Positions 34,275-43,176 of a stretch of DNA of 64,000 nucleotides are shown here, one piece after another. The notes beneath the pieces were generated by a model. The model did no database searches, was not told the DNA's origin, and was given only the letters and a program-made list of their open reading frames with translations. The stretch's first letter is position 1. Each line of letters starts with the position of its first letter. This DNA comes from Bacteroidales bacterium (GTDB lineage: Bacteria; Bacteroidota; Bacteroidia; Bacteroidales; UBA932). Made by a program: the position numbers and the translations under genes. The stretch spans positions 1-64,000 of the forward strand of contig JAFROJ010000050.1 in the NCBI GenBank assembly GCA_017429765.1, in the 5' to 3' direction.

Positions 34275-34282
34275 CAAAGATA
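34275..34282 (-). promoter_or_regulatory. -7 box TATCTTTG heading the cell-wall salvage operon
   Basis: The exact TAnnTTTG box lies on the minus strand 23 bases before the ATG at 34251, giving a short leader. It is back to back with the tRNA-Asn promoter. Confidence 0.55.
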
Positions 34283-34303
34283 ATCAAAAAAACGTACAAA
34301 AAA

Positions 34304-34334
34304 TTTGGAGAAATGTCTTTTTGTTGTACCTTTG
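34304..34334 (+). promoter_or_regulatory. Complete Bacteroidetes promoter for tRNA-Asn
   Basis: TTTG at 34304-34307 is followed after exactly 19 bases by TACCTTTG at 34327-34334, the full -33/-7 pattern. The tRNA begins 22 bases later. Confidence 0.8.
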
Positions 34335-34356
34335 CAATCCCGAAAGGGAACAACCT

Positions 34357-34430
34357 TCCTCCTTAGCTCAGTTGGTTAGAGCATCTGACTGTTAATCAGA
34401 GGGTCGTTGGTTCAAGTCCAACAGGGGGAG
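34357..34430 (+). tRNA. tRNA-Asn (GTT)
   Basis: The 74-base sequence folds as a tRNA: acceptor stem 34357-34363 with 34423-34429 (one G-T pair), anticodon stem TCTGA/TCAGA and anticodon GTT at 34391-34393. The T-arm carries GGTTCAAGTCC. The discriminator base is G and no CCA is encoded. Confidence 0.97.
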
Positions 34431-34442
34431 CGTCGACAGGAT

Positions 34443-34480
34443 CAGCCGTTCACGTGAAAGTGGACGGCTGATTTGTTTTA
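34443..34480 (+). terminator. Intrinsic terminator of tRNA-Asn
   Basis: An 11-bp stem (34443-34453 with 34460-34470, one G-T pair) with a six-base loop is followed by a T-rich tail, ATTTGTTTTA. Confidence 0.85.
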
Positions 34481-34511
34481 ATATGATTATCAATAAAGTT
34501 TATTTTCTTCC

Positions 34512-34519
34512 TATATTTG
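34512..34519 (+). promoter_or_regulatory. -7 box TATATTTG for the DASS transporter
   Basis: The exact TAnnTTTG box lies 37 bases before the ATG at 34557. The upstream TTTG element is not seen at the standard distance. Confidence 0.5.
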
Positions 34520-34556
34520 TGGTCTTATTCGAGAAAATATTATTTGACTCAATACA

Positions 34557-36062
34557 ATGTTCAAGAATTTCGTGGGGTTCAATCTGGTTGAGGAGATGCA
34601 CAAGTTGCGTCACAACAAAATATTCAACCCGCTAAAACTCAAGAAGAAAACACTTGGCTTCCTATTTGTCGCCGCTGTTTTTCTCGTTATTTGGTTCCTG
34701 CCTACGGAGGCTTTCGGGATGGATGGCCTCACCCAGGTCCAGCAAAGGATTATCGCCATATTCGTCTACGCCACCCTCATGTGGGTGATGGAACTCGTTC
34801 CCGCCTGGGCGACCTCGGTCTCGATCATGATCCTTCTGCTGCTGTTCACATCGGATTCCGGCGTGAAGTGGATATGCGACCCTGAGTCAGCGGGTCAGCT
34901 TCTCAGCTATAAACAGGTGATGGCCAGTTTCGCCGACCCCGTGGTCATGCTTTTCATAGGCGGTTTCGTGCTTGCCATAGCGACCACCAAGACGGGGCTT
35001 GACGTGCACCTCGCCAGGGTGCTCCTCACCCCGTTCGGGAAGAGGAGCGAGAACATCCTGCTGGGTTTCATGCTGGTCACGGCCCTTTTCTCAATGTTCA
35101 TCAGCAACACGGCCACAGCGGCGATGATGCTCACCTTCCTGACACCTGTGTTCAAGCAGCTCCCGGAGGCCGGTAAGGGACGTATCGCCATGGCCCTCAG
35201 CATTCCCATCGCCGCCAACCTCGGTGGGATGGGAACCCCCATCGGCACTCCGCCAAACACGATAGCGCTTAAATACCTGAACGACCCCGAGGGCCTGAAC
35301 CTCGCGATCGGCTTCGGCCAGTGGATGCTTTTCATGATCCCTCTCGTGATCATCCTGATCATCATCTCCTGGATCATCCTCAAGAAGGTCTTCCCTTTCT
35401 CACAGAAGACCATCGAGCTCAAGATCGACGGTGAGATGAAGCGCGGCTGGCAGACCTCGCTGGTGATCGTGACCCTGATCATCACCATCCTCCTCTGGAT
35501 GCTGGACACTGTCACAGGAATCAACACCTACACAGTCGCGTTGATCCCGTTCGCGGTCTTCGCCATGGCTGGCATTATCACGAAATACGACCTTGAGGAG
35601 ATCAACTGGTCGGTGATCTGGATGGTCGCCGGCGGTTTCGCTCTCGGCTATGCCATGAATGGCTCAGGACTCGCGACACTCGTGATCAGGGCCATCCCGT
35701 TCGGCAATTTCTCGCCGCTCATCATCCTCGTCATCTCCGGACTGATCTGCTACGGTCTTTCCAACCTGATCTCCAACTCGGCGACCGCCGCCCTGCTGAT
35801 GCCCATCCTCGTGGTGGTCTGCACCGCGATGGGCGACAAGCTGACCTCGATCGGAGGCGCGACCACAGTCCTTATCGGTGTCGCCATCGCTTCCAGCAGC
35901 GCGATGATCCTGCCCATCTCCACACCTCCAAACGCCCTGGCATACGCCACCAACCTCATCCAGCAGAAGGATATGGCCAGGATGGGTGTCATTGTCGGCG
36001 TTTTCAGCATCGTACTCGGTTATCTTGTGCTAATCGGCGCAAGCGCGCTACATATCTTGTAA
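34557..36062 (+). CDS. SLC13/DASS family sodium:dicarboxylate symporter
   Basis: The 501-residue membrane protein has about 11-12 helices. The two internally related substrate-binding segments of this family are both present: ISNTATAAMM and ISNSATAALL, each with a later TPPN motif (GTPIGTPPN and LPISTPPN). Members import succinate, malate, fumarate, citrate or sulfate with sodium. It is followed 21 bases later by the first of two M49-like lipoprotein genes, so a single transcript is likely, though a functional link is unknown. Confidence 0.92.
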   Translation: MFKNFVGFNLVEEMHKLRHNKIFNPLKLKKKTLGFLFVAAVFLVIWFLPTEAFGMDGLTQVQQRIIAIFVYATLMWVMELVPAWATSVSIMILLLLFTSDSGVKWICDPESAGQLLSYKQVMASFADPVVMLFIGGFVLAIATTKTGLDVHLARVLLTPFGKRSENILLGFMLVTALFSMFISNTATAAMMLTFLTPVFKQLPEAGKGRIAMALSIPIAANLGGMGTPIGTPPNTIALKYLNDPEGLNLAIGFGQWMLFMIPLVIILIIISWIILKKVFPFSQKTIELKIDGEMKRGWQTSLVIVTLIITILLWMLDTVTGINTYTVALIPFAVFAMAGIITKYDLEEINWSVIWMVAGGFALGYAMNGSGLATLVIRAIPFGNFSPLIILVISGLICYGLSNLISNSATAALLMPILVVVCTAMGDKLTSIGGATTVLIGVAIASSSAMILPISTPPNALAYATNLIQQKDMARMGVIVGVFSIVLGYLVLIGASALHIL

Positions 36063-36083
36063 TTGAAATAATCCGCTCCTGCA

Positions 36084-37685
36084 ATGAATAAGAATATAGT
36101 ATTCGTCGCCCTAGCGCTCATCCTCGCCGTTTCCTGTACCCGGGAGCGGATCGATGTCGGGCGCCTGGTGAACAATTATGCCACGGTGACGATTCCCGCC
36201 CCGGATCTGACCGGCATCACCGACAACGGTAAAGAAGTCCTGAGACTGTACCGCCTCGCCGCCGATGAGGTGGACAAGATCTACTGGGAACAGTTTTATG
36301 GAGACGGCGAGTCTTTCCTCGCCTCTCTGTCGGACCCTTCCGAGAAATTGTTCGCCGAGATCAACTACGGCCCCTGGAACCTTATTGACGGGAAGCCTTT
36401 CCTGCCCGGCTACGGCGACATGCCCCTCGCGGCCCGTTTCTATCCGGAAGACATGAGCGCGGAGGAATACGACGCGTTCGACGATCCTGACAAGCAGAGT
36501 CCCTACACCTTGATCGTCCGGGACGGTGACGCTCTCAAGACCGTTTGGTATCATGACGCTTATTCCAAGTACATCGACAAGATAGAGGAGTACCTCCACA
36601 GAGCCGCCGACGTCACGATCAAGGAGAGTGTCCGTAATTATCTGCTCAAGATGATCGAGGGTCTGAAGACGGACGATTATTACGAGAGCGACAAGGCCTG
36701 GCTGGAGATGAACGACAGCAAAATGGACCTGGTCATAGGACCTATCGAGACGGTGGACGACGCTCTCTACGGGACCAAGGCCTCCTACGGCGCTTATGTC
36801 CTGCTGAAGAATCTCCAGCGCACCGAGGAGCTCAACGCCCTTTCAGCCAGGATGCCGGAGCTTCAGCGGATGCTCCCCGGGGATCCGGCGAACCGCGACT
36901 TCGTCCCCGGCTCCGAGTCAGACATCTTCTCCTGCAACGTGCTCTATTGCAGCGGCTACACTAACGCCGGGTACAAGGTCATCGGAATCAATTTCCCTTA
37001 TGACGCCAAGGTCCAGCAGGAACTGGGCACACGTACCATCATATTCGAGAACATCATCCGCGAGAAGTTCAACCGGACAGTCTTCCCGGTCAGCAAGCTG
37101 CTCCTTGAGGACGCCTATCAACCCCATGTCGACGCCAGCGCCTTCTACTGGATCATAGTGTTCCGCGAGATAGCCAAGGGATTGGGTGTTAAAGAGACGA
37201 TCAACGGGAAGGGTACTGTCGTGGAGGCGCTTGGCAACGAGGCCCTGGCCCTGGAGAAAGCCAAATCCAACGTCCTGGGCACCTGGCTTTGCGCCCACGA
37301 GGCCGAGGCTTACCATATCTCCGCGATATTCCGGAAAGAAGATGTTCTCGCGACCTTTGTCGCCAACACCATCCGCTCCACCCGCTTCGGCGCGGCGGGC
37401 CCTACCGGCATAGCGAATATTCTTATCTACAACTACTTACTGGAGAACAAGGCGATCGTCTGGAACCCCTCCGGCCGCTACAGCATAGACTACGACAAGA
37501 CGTGGTCCGCCCTCGAGGCACTTGGCGCCGAGATCCTACGCATCCAGGCCCATGGTGACATCGAGGCGGCGCATGCCTGCATCGCCAAGTACGGGGTGGC
37601 CGGTCTTGAGAGCCAGTCCGACAAGCGGGTGCTGGAGAAAGCGGGCATCCCGGTGGACATCCGCTTCACCTACCAGGAGCAGTAA
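36084..37685 (+). CDS. M49-like (dipeptidyl peptidase III-related) lipoprotein, zinc motif lost
   Basis: The 533-residue product has a lipoprotein signal peptide (LAVSC, Cys 18) and similarity over its length to the DPP III-related M49 group. The expected pentapeptide zinc motif HEXXH appears as R361-E-I-A-K365, followed by the family's GLGVKETINGKGT segment. The later zinc-ligand region, normally EExKAD, reads E391-K-A-K-S-N. All three zinc ligands therefore appear replaced. The protein is probably a binding protein or pseudoenzyme. It lies upstream of a paralogue with a partly retained site. The family assignment is from motif memory and should be tested. Confidence 0.75.
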   Translation: MNKNIVFVALALILAVSCTRERIDVGRLVNNYATVTIPAPDLTGITDNGKEVLRLYRLAADEVDKIYWEQFYGDGESFLASLSDPSEKLFAEINYGPWNLIDGKPFLPGYGDMPLAARFYPEDMSAEEYDAFDDPDKQSPYTLIVRDGDALKTVWYHDAYSKYIDKIEEYLHRAADVTIKESVRNYLLKMIEGLKTDDYYESDKAWLEMNDSKMDLVIGPIETVDDALYGTKASYGAYVLLKNLQRTEELNALSARMPELQRMLPGDPANRDFVPGSESDIFSCNVLYCSGYTNAGYKVIGINFPYDAKVQQELGTRTIIFENIIREKFNRTVFPVSKLLLEDAYQPHVDASAFYWIIVFREIAKGLGVKETINGKGTVVEALGNEALALEKAKSNVLGTWLCAHEAEAYHISAIFRKEDVLATFVANTIRSTRFGAAGPTGIANILIYNYLLENKAIVWNPSGRYSIDYDKTWSALEALGAEILRIQAHGDIEAAHACIAKYGVAGLESQSDKRVLEKAGIPVDIRFTYQEQ

Positions 37686-37720
37686 GATTTGACCGTGATT
37701 CTAAATAAAATCAAAACAAT

Positions 37721-39334
37721 ATGAGACAAAAATTATTTTTCATCATTATCGCCGCGACCCTGATCTGCGCCTGCGACAATAATAAGACGCCACAGTCTCT
37801 TTTCAACAGGGAGGTGGAGCGCTATGCCATGGTGACGATCCCGGCTCCCGACCTGAGTGGTATCTCCGACAACGGTAAGGAAGTGTTGAACCTCTACCGC
37901 TTCGCCGCCGATGAGATCGACGCTCTCTATTGGGAACAGTATTTCGGCGACAAGGACGCCCTTCTGAATGGCATCGCCGATCCGGTCCAGAAAACTTTCG
38001 CCGAGATCAACTACGGCCCCTGGGACCGCACAAGCGGGAAATCCTTTGTTGACGGGTACGCGGACAGGCTCCCCGGAGCCGGCTTCTATCCCGCCGACAT
38101 GACAATAGAAGAGTTCGACGCTTGGGACAATCCTGATAAGCTCAGCCCCTACACCATGATACGCCGCGCCGCTGACGGTTCCTTGGAGGCGGTTTGGTAC
38201 CATGACGCCTACAAGGAGCACATCGACAAGATCGTCAACTATCTGAACGCCGCGGCGGACATCACCATCAAGCCCAGTGTCAAGAAGTACCTTCTCTCCA
38301 GGGCGGAGGGCCTGCGGACCGACAAGTATTACGACAGCGCTATCGCCTGGCTGGAGATGGACGACAGCAAGATGGATCTCGTGATCGGCCCCAACGAGAA
38401 CGCCGATGACCAGCTTCTGGGAATCAAACGTTCCTATGAGGCTTTCGTCCTCCTGAAGAATGAGGCCAGGACAGAGGAACTGATGCAGTACGTGTCCAGG
38501 ATCGGCGAATTCCAGCAGGATCTCCCCGGCGACCCCGCCTACAAGACCTTCCAGCCCGGAACCGGATCGAACATCTTCTCCTGCGACGCCCTCTATTACG
38601 CGGGCAAGGCCAACGCCGGCATCAAGGTCATCGCGCTCAATCTCCCCTTCGACAACGACGTGCAGCGTGACAAGGGCACAAGGACCATCCTGCTTGAGAA
38701 CATCATCCGCGCCAAGTTCAAGAGCATTGTGGAGCCCTCCGGCAGAGTCCTTATCTCCGAGGAGGATCCGGGACAGGTCCTCGCTGACGCCTTCTACTGG
38801 AATATAGTCTTCCGCGAGGTCGCGCACGGTCTCGGTGTCAAGGAGACTGTCAACGGTAAAGGCAGCGTGGAGGAAGCGCTGAGGAACACCGCTTCCACTT
38901 TCGAGGAGATCAAGGCCAACGCCGCCGGAGTCCTCATGGTCTGCAAACTTCAAAGCCGCTTCGACATCTATCGCCTGTTCGGCAGGAAAGACGCCCTCGC
39001 CACCTTCTTCACATCCCTGGTACGTTCCGGACGTTTCGGCGAAGGATCTTCTCTCGGAAGAGCCAACACGATCATTTACAACTACTTGAACGAGGCCGGC
39101 GCTTTTGAGCGCCATCCTTCCGGCCAGTACACTATCGACTACGACAAGATGGAGAACGCGCTGGCTGACCTCACCGCCCTCGTGCTTGAGACCCAGGCGA
39201 CCGGGAACTATGAGTTCGCCTCTGAATTCGAGGGGAAATATTCCAAACCCACTGATGATTTCGAGGCTGACATCGTGAACCTGAGACTGGAGAAGGTTCC
39301 GATGGACGTCCGTTTCGAGTTCAAGAAGCGCTAA
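37721..39334 (+). CDS. M49-like lipoprotein paralogue with partly retained zinc site
   Basis: The 537-residue product is a clear paralogue of the preceding gene, with matching motifs throughout (TIPAPDL, FAEINYGPW, WLEMxDSKMDLVIGP). It is also a lipoprotein (LICAC, Cys 18). Here the motif reads R365-E-V-A-H369, so the first His is replaced but the second remains, and the third ligand region keeps both Glu residues (E395-E396-I-K-A-N). It may be inactive or use an altered metal site. A tandem duplication followed by unequal decay is the simplest history. Its last four bases overlap the convergent rhodanese-MBL gene. Confidence 0.75.
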   Translation: MRQKLFFIIIAATLICACDNNKTPQSLFNREVERYAMVTIPAPDLSGISDNGKEVLNLYRFAADEIDALYWEQYFGDKDALLNGIADPVQKTFAEINYGPWDRTSGKSFVDGYADRLPGAGFYPADMTIEEFDAWDNPDKLSPYTMIRRAADGSLEAVWYHDAYKEHIDKIVNYLNAAADITIKPSVKKYLLSRAEGLRTDKYYDSAIAWLEMDDSKMDLVIGPNENADDQLLGIKRSYEAFVLLKNEARTEELMQYVSRIGEFQQDLPGDPAYKTFQPGTGSNIFSCDALYYAGKANAGIKVIALNLPFDNDVQRDKGTRTILLENIIRAKFKSIVEPSGRVLISEEDPGQVLADAFYWNIVFREVAHGLGVKETVNGKGSVEEALRNTASTFEEIKANAAGVLMVCKLQSRFDIYRLFGRKDALATFFTSLVRSGRFGEGSSLGRANTIIYNYLNEAGAFERHPSGQYTIDYDKMENALADLTALVLETQATGNYEFASEFEGKYSKPTDDFEADIVNLRLEKVPMDVRFEFKKR

Positions 39335-40380
39335 CGCATCTGGCGAAGACGCACATCGACCCCTGGAAGAAGTTTCGGAAGGGGGTCGATGTTTGTTTGG
39401 CTGAAGTGATAGGGTATCAAGACCTTAGGCTTGATCATCCCGGCGGCGGCGACGCACTGCTCGACTGTCATCGTGTAGGGCTGGTTGACCGGGAGGAAAG
39501 CCACGTCAATGTCCTTCAGCTCAGCCATTTCCGGGATATCCTCAGTGTCCCCGGCGACATAGATCCGAAGACCGTCGATTGTCAGGACGTACCCGTTGCC
39601 GTTGCCCTTAGGGTGGAAACGCTCCCTGCCCTCAGTGATGTTATAGGCGGGCACGGCGTCCATGGTGATATTCCCGGGCAAAGCCACGCTCTCGCCGTTG
39701 GCTATCGCCTCTCCCTTCCCTATCTTATCCCGGCTGGCGGCGTTCATGATCAGACGGGTGCCGTCCCCGGTCAGAGCGGCTATCGCGGCCTCCTCCAGAT
39801 GGTCCCCGTGCTCATGGGTGACGAGGATGACGTCGGCTTTCGGGAACTCCGCGGCGTAATCGGTGCTCTTCCCGTGTTCCGAGACAGGGTCGACCTGGAT
39901 GGACAGGCCTTTATACCTTATCTCAAGCGAGCCGTGCTTGATTAATGTGATATCCACAGGTTCACCGCCGTCTGTGAGGAAACGCTCGACCTCGTACTTG
40001 GTCACAGGCTCACCGGCCTCAGTCCAGGCGAGATAGCCTCCCGCCAGGTTGTACACCTCGAAACCGGCCTTCGACAGGGCCTCGCCGGCAGAGGTGGCCC
40101 GCTTGCCGCTCCTGCAATAGATGTAGAGAGGGGCGGATTTGTCGAAAGCCGCGGACATGTTGTCCACAAAAAGGGAGTCGTACCAGTCGAAATTGACCGC
40201 GCCTCTCAGATGGCCTTGGGAATACTCATCGGCTGTGCGGACATCGACGAGCCTGACGTTGGGGAAATCCTCCACGCTCTTGGCGAAATCTTCGACACCG
40301 AGGTCGCGGACCTTGGCCCCGCAGGAAAAGAGCCCGAAGAAGGAGAATGACATAAGGGTGATGGGGATTATCTTTTTCAT
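39331..40380 (-). CDS. Lipoprotein fusing a rhodanese domain to an MBL-fold hydrolase
   Basis: The 349-residue product has a lipobox ending FGLFSC (Cys 20), a rhodanese domain at about 25-125 with active-site C89 in YCRSGKR, and an MBL-fold domain of the UPF0173 type at about 140-349. The MBL metal ligands begin with H189-x-H191-x-D193-H194 (THEHGDH). Rhodaneses move sulfur; many MBL proteins are hydrolases or, as in persulfide dioxygenases, act on sulfur compounds. UPF0173-like MBL proteins have no agreed function. The fused periplasmic form is unusual. Confidence 0.85.
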   Translation of the reverse strand: MKKIIPITLMSFSFFGLFSCGAKVRDLGVEDFAKSVEDFPNVRLVDVRTADEYSQGHLRGAVNFDWYDSLFVDNMSAAFDKSAPLYIYCRSGKRATSAGEALSKAGFEVYNLAGGYLAWTEAGEPVTKYEVERFLTDGGEPVDITLIKHGSLEIRYKGLSIQVDPVSEHGKSTDYAAEFPKADVILVTHEHGDHLEEAAIAALTGDGTRLIMNAASRDKIGKGEAIANGESVALPGNITMDAVPAYNITEGRERFHPKGNGNGYVLTIDGLRIYVAGDTEDIPEMAELKDIDVAFLPVNQPYTMTVEQCVAAAGMIKPKVLIPYHFSQTNIDPLPKLLPGVDVRLRQMR

Positions 40381-40418
40381 ACTCTACATTTTCGCGATGA
40401 ATATACGTCTTTTTTATT

Positions 40419-40426
40419 TAACTTCG
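40419..40426 (+). promoter_or_regulatory. -7 box TAACTTCG for the CYTH gene
   Basis: The TAnnTTCG variant box ends five bases before the ATG at 40432, so the transcript would be nearly leaderless. Confidence 0.45.
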
Positions 40427-40431
40427 CCGAT

Positions 40432-40902
40432 ATGGGACTCGAGATAGAAAGGAAATTCCTCATTGACGGCGACTTCAAGAAAGAGGTTTTCAAGTCGTTT
40501 CACATCACGCAAGGCTATCTTTGCAGGGTGCCTGGGAAGTCGGTCCGGATCAGGATCAGGGACAACGAGGCGTTCATAACCATCAAGGGGAAGGCCTCGG
40601 AGAGCGGTTTGACCCGCTTCGAGTGGGAGATGCCGATCCCGGTGAACGACGCCGAGGAACTGCTGGCTCTCCGCGAGGGCGCGCTTATCGACAAGACCAG
40701 GCACCTGGTCAAGGTCGGGGGACATGTTTTCGAGGTGGATGAGTTCCACGGGGACAACGAGGGCCTGCTGATCGCTGAGGTGGAGCTCGGAAGCGAGAGC
40801 GAGGCCTTCGAGAGGCCCTCCTGGCTCGGAGAAGAGGTCACCGGGGACAGAAGGTATTACAACTCAACCTTGACGAGGCGCCCGTTCAAGGATTGGAAAT
40901 GA
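40432..40902 (+). CDS. CYTH domain protein
   Basis: The 156-residue product begins GLEIERKFLI, the ExExK signature of the CYTH superfamily, and has alternating charged strands forming the triphosphate tunnel. Bacterial single-domain members include inorganic triphosphatases and class IV adenylate cyclases; similarity to the triphosphatase group is more likely for this short form. The 3' end overlaps the convergent GNAT gene by 17 bases. Confidence 0.9.
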   Translation: MGLEIERKFLIDGDFKKEVFKSFHITQGYLCRVPGKSVRIRIRDNEAFITIKGKASESGLTRFEWEMPIPVNDAEELLALREGALIDKTRHLVKVGGHVFEVDEFHGDNEGLLIAEVELGSESEAFERPSWLGEEVTGDRRYYNSTLTRRPFKDWK

Positions 40903-41389
40903 TCCTCTGGTAAGCGAGTCTCTCGTCCCCTGACGCCAGGTAGATAATCCCTCGGTAACTGAATCCCCATTTCAGGATGTTGTGTCGCATGATGGAGTTG
41001 TTCCGGTGCGTGTCGATCCGGATGTTGGCGTCCCTCTCGAAACAATAATCCATCATGTCCGAGAATATCCCGTGGACATCTGGATAACTGGCGATCCTGT
41101 GGATCACATGATAAGGGGCGTCCTTGTCGAGCCACTCCCCTCCCTCGATGTGGTCGTAGGTTGGCTCAGGGGACTCCAGAAAAGCGAAATACCCGACAAT
41201 CCTTCCTCCCTCCTCAAAGACGAAGCCCCCGTCCTTTCGGATGTCGGCCTCGACGGACTCCCTGGAGGGATAACCCTCTGACCACTGGGTCATGTTCCCG
41301 TCAGAGCGCATGATCGCCCTGGCGGCCTCGAAAACCGGCATGATTCGCTCTATGTCGCCAGTGACGGCGGGTCGGATAATCCTTCTCAT
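40886..41389 (-). CDS. GNAT family N-acetyltransferase
   Basis: The 167-residue product has GNAT features: an N-terminal IRPAVTGDIERIMPVFEAAR motif, GGRIVGYFAF in the central strand, and a long late helix with NSIMRHNILKWGFSYRGI, which is typical of the acetyl-CoA-binding end. The acceptor substrate is unknown. It has its own candidate promoter at 41398-41405. Confidence 0.88.
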   Translation of the reverse strand: MRRIIRPAVTGDIERIMPVFEAARAIMRSDGNMTQWSEGYPSRESVEADIRKDGGFVFEEGGRIVGYFAFLESPEPTYDHIEGGEWLDKDAPYHVIHRIASYPDVHGIFSDMMDYCFERDANIRIDTHRNNSIMRHNILKWGFSYRGIIYLASGDERLAYQRIISNP

Positions 41390-41397
41390 AACTATCG

Positions 41398-41405
41398 CGA
41401 ATATA
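41398..41405 (-). promoter_or_regulatory. -7 box TATATTCG for the GNAT gene
   Basis: The variant box ends eight bases before the ATG at 41389 on the minus strand, again implying a very short leader. Confidence 0.4.
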
Positions 41406-41427
41406 GGGAAAAACGATAGTTTTACAC

Positions 41428-41435
41428 TATATTTG
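41428..41435 (+). promoter_or_regulatory. -7 box TATATTTG for the acyltransferase gene
   Basis: The exact box ends five bases before the ATG at 41441. The divergent GNAT promoter lies 22 bases away, so the two polymerases could interfere. Confidence 0.5.
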
Positions 41436-41440
41436 CCCTA

Positions 41441-42535
41441 ATGACACTTCAAGACTCTAAGCCCCATTACGCCATATTGGACGGCCTGCGCGGAGTCGCG
41501 GCCCTGATTGTCATAATCTACCATGTTTTCGAGTTGTTCCCGGGCACCCCGGTCCCTCACGGGTACCTCGCCGTGGACTTCTTCTTCATCCTCTCCGGCT
41601 TCGTGATCGGCTACGCCTACGACGACCGGTGGGACAAGATGACCGTCGGGGGCTTCTTCAAGCGAAGGCTCAGGCGCCTGCATCCGATGGTGTTGACCGG
41701 GGCGTTCCTCGGCGCCGTCACCTTCCTCATCCAGGGCGGAGTGAAATGGGACGGGAGCCACGTCGGGACCGGCCTGGTGATGCTGTCCATGCTGTTCGCC
41801 ATGTTCATGATCCCCTCGTTCCCGGGAGGTGTGACGGAGGTTCGCGGCAACGGCGAGATGTTCCCCCTGAACGGCCCCTCCTGGTCCCTTTTCTTTGAAT
41901 ATATCGGGAATATCCTCTACGCCCTCCTGCTCCGCAGGCTCCCGAAACTGGCCCTCGGGGCGATTTGCGCTGTCTCGGGAGCGCTCCTGACCGGAATAGC
42001 TGTACGGGACGGTTTCCTCGGGGTGGGCTGGACGATGGCCGACGGCGGATTCTGGGGAGGACTTGTCAGGATGCTCTTCCCCTACACCATGGGAATGCTG
42101 ATGGCCCGGGTGTTCAAGCCTGTCAAGATCAGGAGAGCCTTCCTGTATTGCGCCCTGGCCCTGATAGTTGTGGCTCTCATGCCCGCTCTGGGCGGCGCCC
42201 CTTGGCACAACGGCCTTCTTGAGGCCGCGTGCGTGATATTCATATTCCCCTGCCTTGTGTGGCTGGGGGCTTCCGACAACTCCCACGGAGAGAGGATGAA
42301 GACCGCCTGTACCTTCCTGGGAGACCTTTCCTATCCGCTCTACATGGTCCATTACCCCATATTCTATCTCTACTATTCCTTCATCGGCTTCGACGGAAAC
42401 GGGGTCTCCGCGACCTTCCGCGAGGCCTGGCCGGCGGCTCTTCTGGCCGTCTCGGTCAGCCTTGTCCTGGCGTGGGCGTTCATGAGAATCCAGAATCACA
42501 AACAACCTGAAACCAAGTATTTAAATGAGTCTTAG
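41441..42535 (+). CDS. Acyltransferase 3 family membrane protein
   Basis: The 364-residue product begins with YAILDGLRGVAALIVIIYHVFE, here identified by its LDGLRG-AALIV core and the His that is catalytic in this family, plus FFFILSGFVIGYAYDDRW. It has about ten helices. Acyltransferase-3 proteins add acetyl or other acyl groups to surface polysaccharides, lipids or antibiotics at the cytoplasmic membrane. The acceptor cannot be told. No linked glycan cluster is present nearby. Confidence 0.9.
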   Translation: MTLQDSKPHYAILDGLRGVAALIVIIYHVFELFPGTPVPHGYLAVDFFFILSGFVIGYAYDDRWDKMTVGGFFKRRLRRLHPMVLTGAFLGAVTFLIQGGVKWDGSHVGTGLVMLSMLFAMFMIPSFPGGVTEVRGNGEMFPLNGPSWSLFFEYIGNILYALLLRRLPKLALGAICAVSGALLTGIAVRDGFLGVGWTMADGGFWGGLVRMLFPYTMGMLMARVFKPVKIRRAFLYCALALIVVALMPALGGAPWHNGLLEAACVIFIFPCLVWLGASDNSHGERMKTACTFLGDLSYPLYMVHYPIFYLYYSFIGFDGNGVSATFREAWPAALLAVSVSLVLAWAFMRIQNHKQPETKYLNES

Positions 42536-42555
42536 CTTAGTCTATGACCTATTAT

Positions 42556-43074
42556 TTACCTTTCCAACCACGCAAGCAGTTCATCTATGGTTGCTGATTT
42601 AGCTCCGGGGTGTATCAACTCGTATTTGTCGTGTCGATCCTTGTCGGCGGCGATCTGCTTGCGCAGTGCTTCACCTCTCATGAACCAACCGGACTCAATC
42701 ACATAACCCTTCCAGCCGCAGGGACATCCGCCCTCGAGATCTACCCTGCCGCTGAGCGGGGAGCCGCAGTAGCGGTAAGGATAGAGGACTCTGCGACATT
42801 TCGGGCAGTTGAACGCGAACAGGTCAGGGTGCGATAAGGAAGTCCTCACGAAGGATCCGAGCCAGACGGGATCAGGGGCAAACTCGACGCCGATACCGCC
42901 GATGCTGTAGGTCATTCTCATAAAGAGAGGAGTAAAGTAGAATTTGTCATTGTCCTTCCATTCTCTAAATCTGGTGTATATCACTCCAGAATTGTGGTAG
43001 AAAAGACGTGTGTCGAGCAATTGCCTGTTGGTAGGTACTGGCCCGCCCTTGCAAAAAAACTCATTTTTGTCCAT
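42556..43074 (-). CDS. Unknown protein with a zinc-ribbon-like region
   Basis: The 172-residue product has no family I recognise. Its C-terminal half carries a CPKC pair and a later CPCGW pair about 35 residues apart, which could form a zinc ribbon. There is no signal peptide or membrane helix. I chose the ATG at 43074, because a promoter box at 43177-43184 places the transcript start downstream of the longer possible frame. The leader would be about 90-100 bases. Composition is AT-richer than its neighbours, a mild sign of transfer. Confidence 0.65.
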   Translation of the reverse strand: MDKNEFFCKGGPVPTNRQLLDTRLFYHNSGVIYTRFREWKDNDKFYFTPLFMRMTYSIGGIGVEFAPDPVWLGSFVRTSLSHPDLFAFNCPKCRRVLYPYRYCGSPLSGRVDLEGGCPCGWKGYVIESGWFMRGEALRKQIAADKDRHDKYELIHPGAKSATIDELLAWLER

Positions 43075-43176
43075 GATACAGACTTTTTTTGATGTTGAAC
43101 AATCCGCATCGTTTTGCCACCGTGGCTTCTGGCTGCTCGGTTGGCGGCTCTCTTGGAGCTCTCTTGATGCACGGTG

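Noticed and set aside
37733..39115. Long minus-strand open frame of 460 codons
   Set aside because: It is antisense to the second M49-like lipoprotein and has no recognisable domain or start context.
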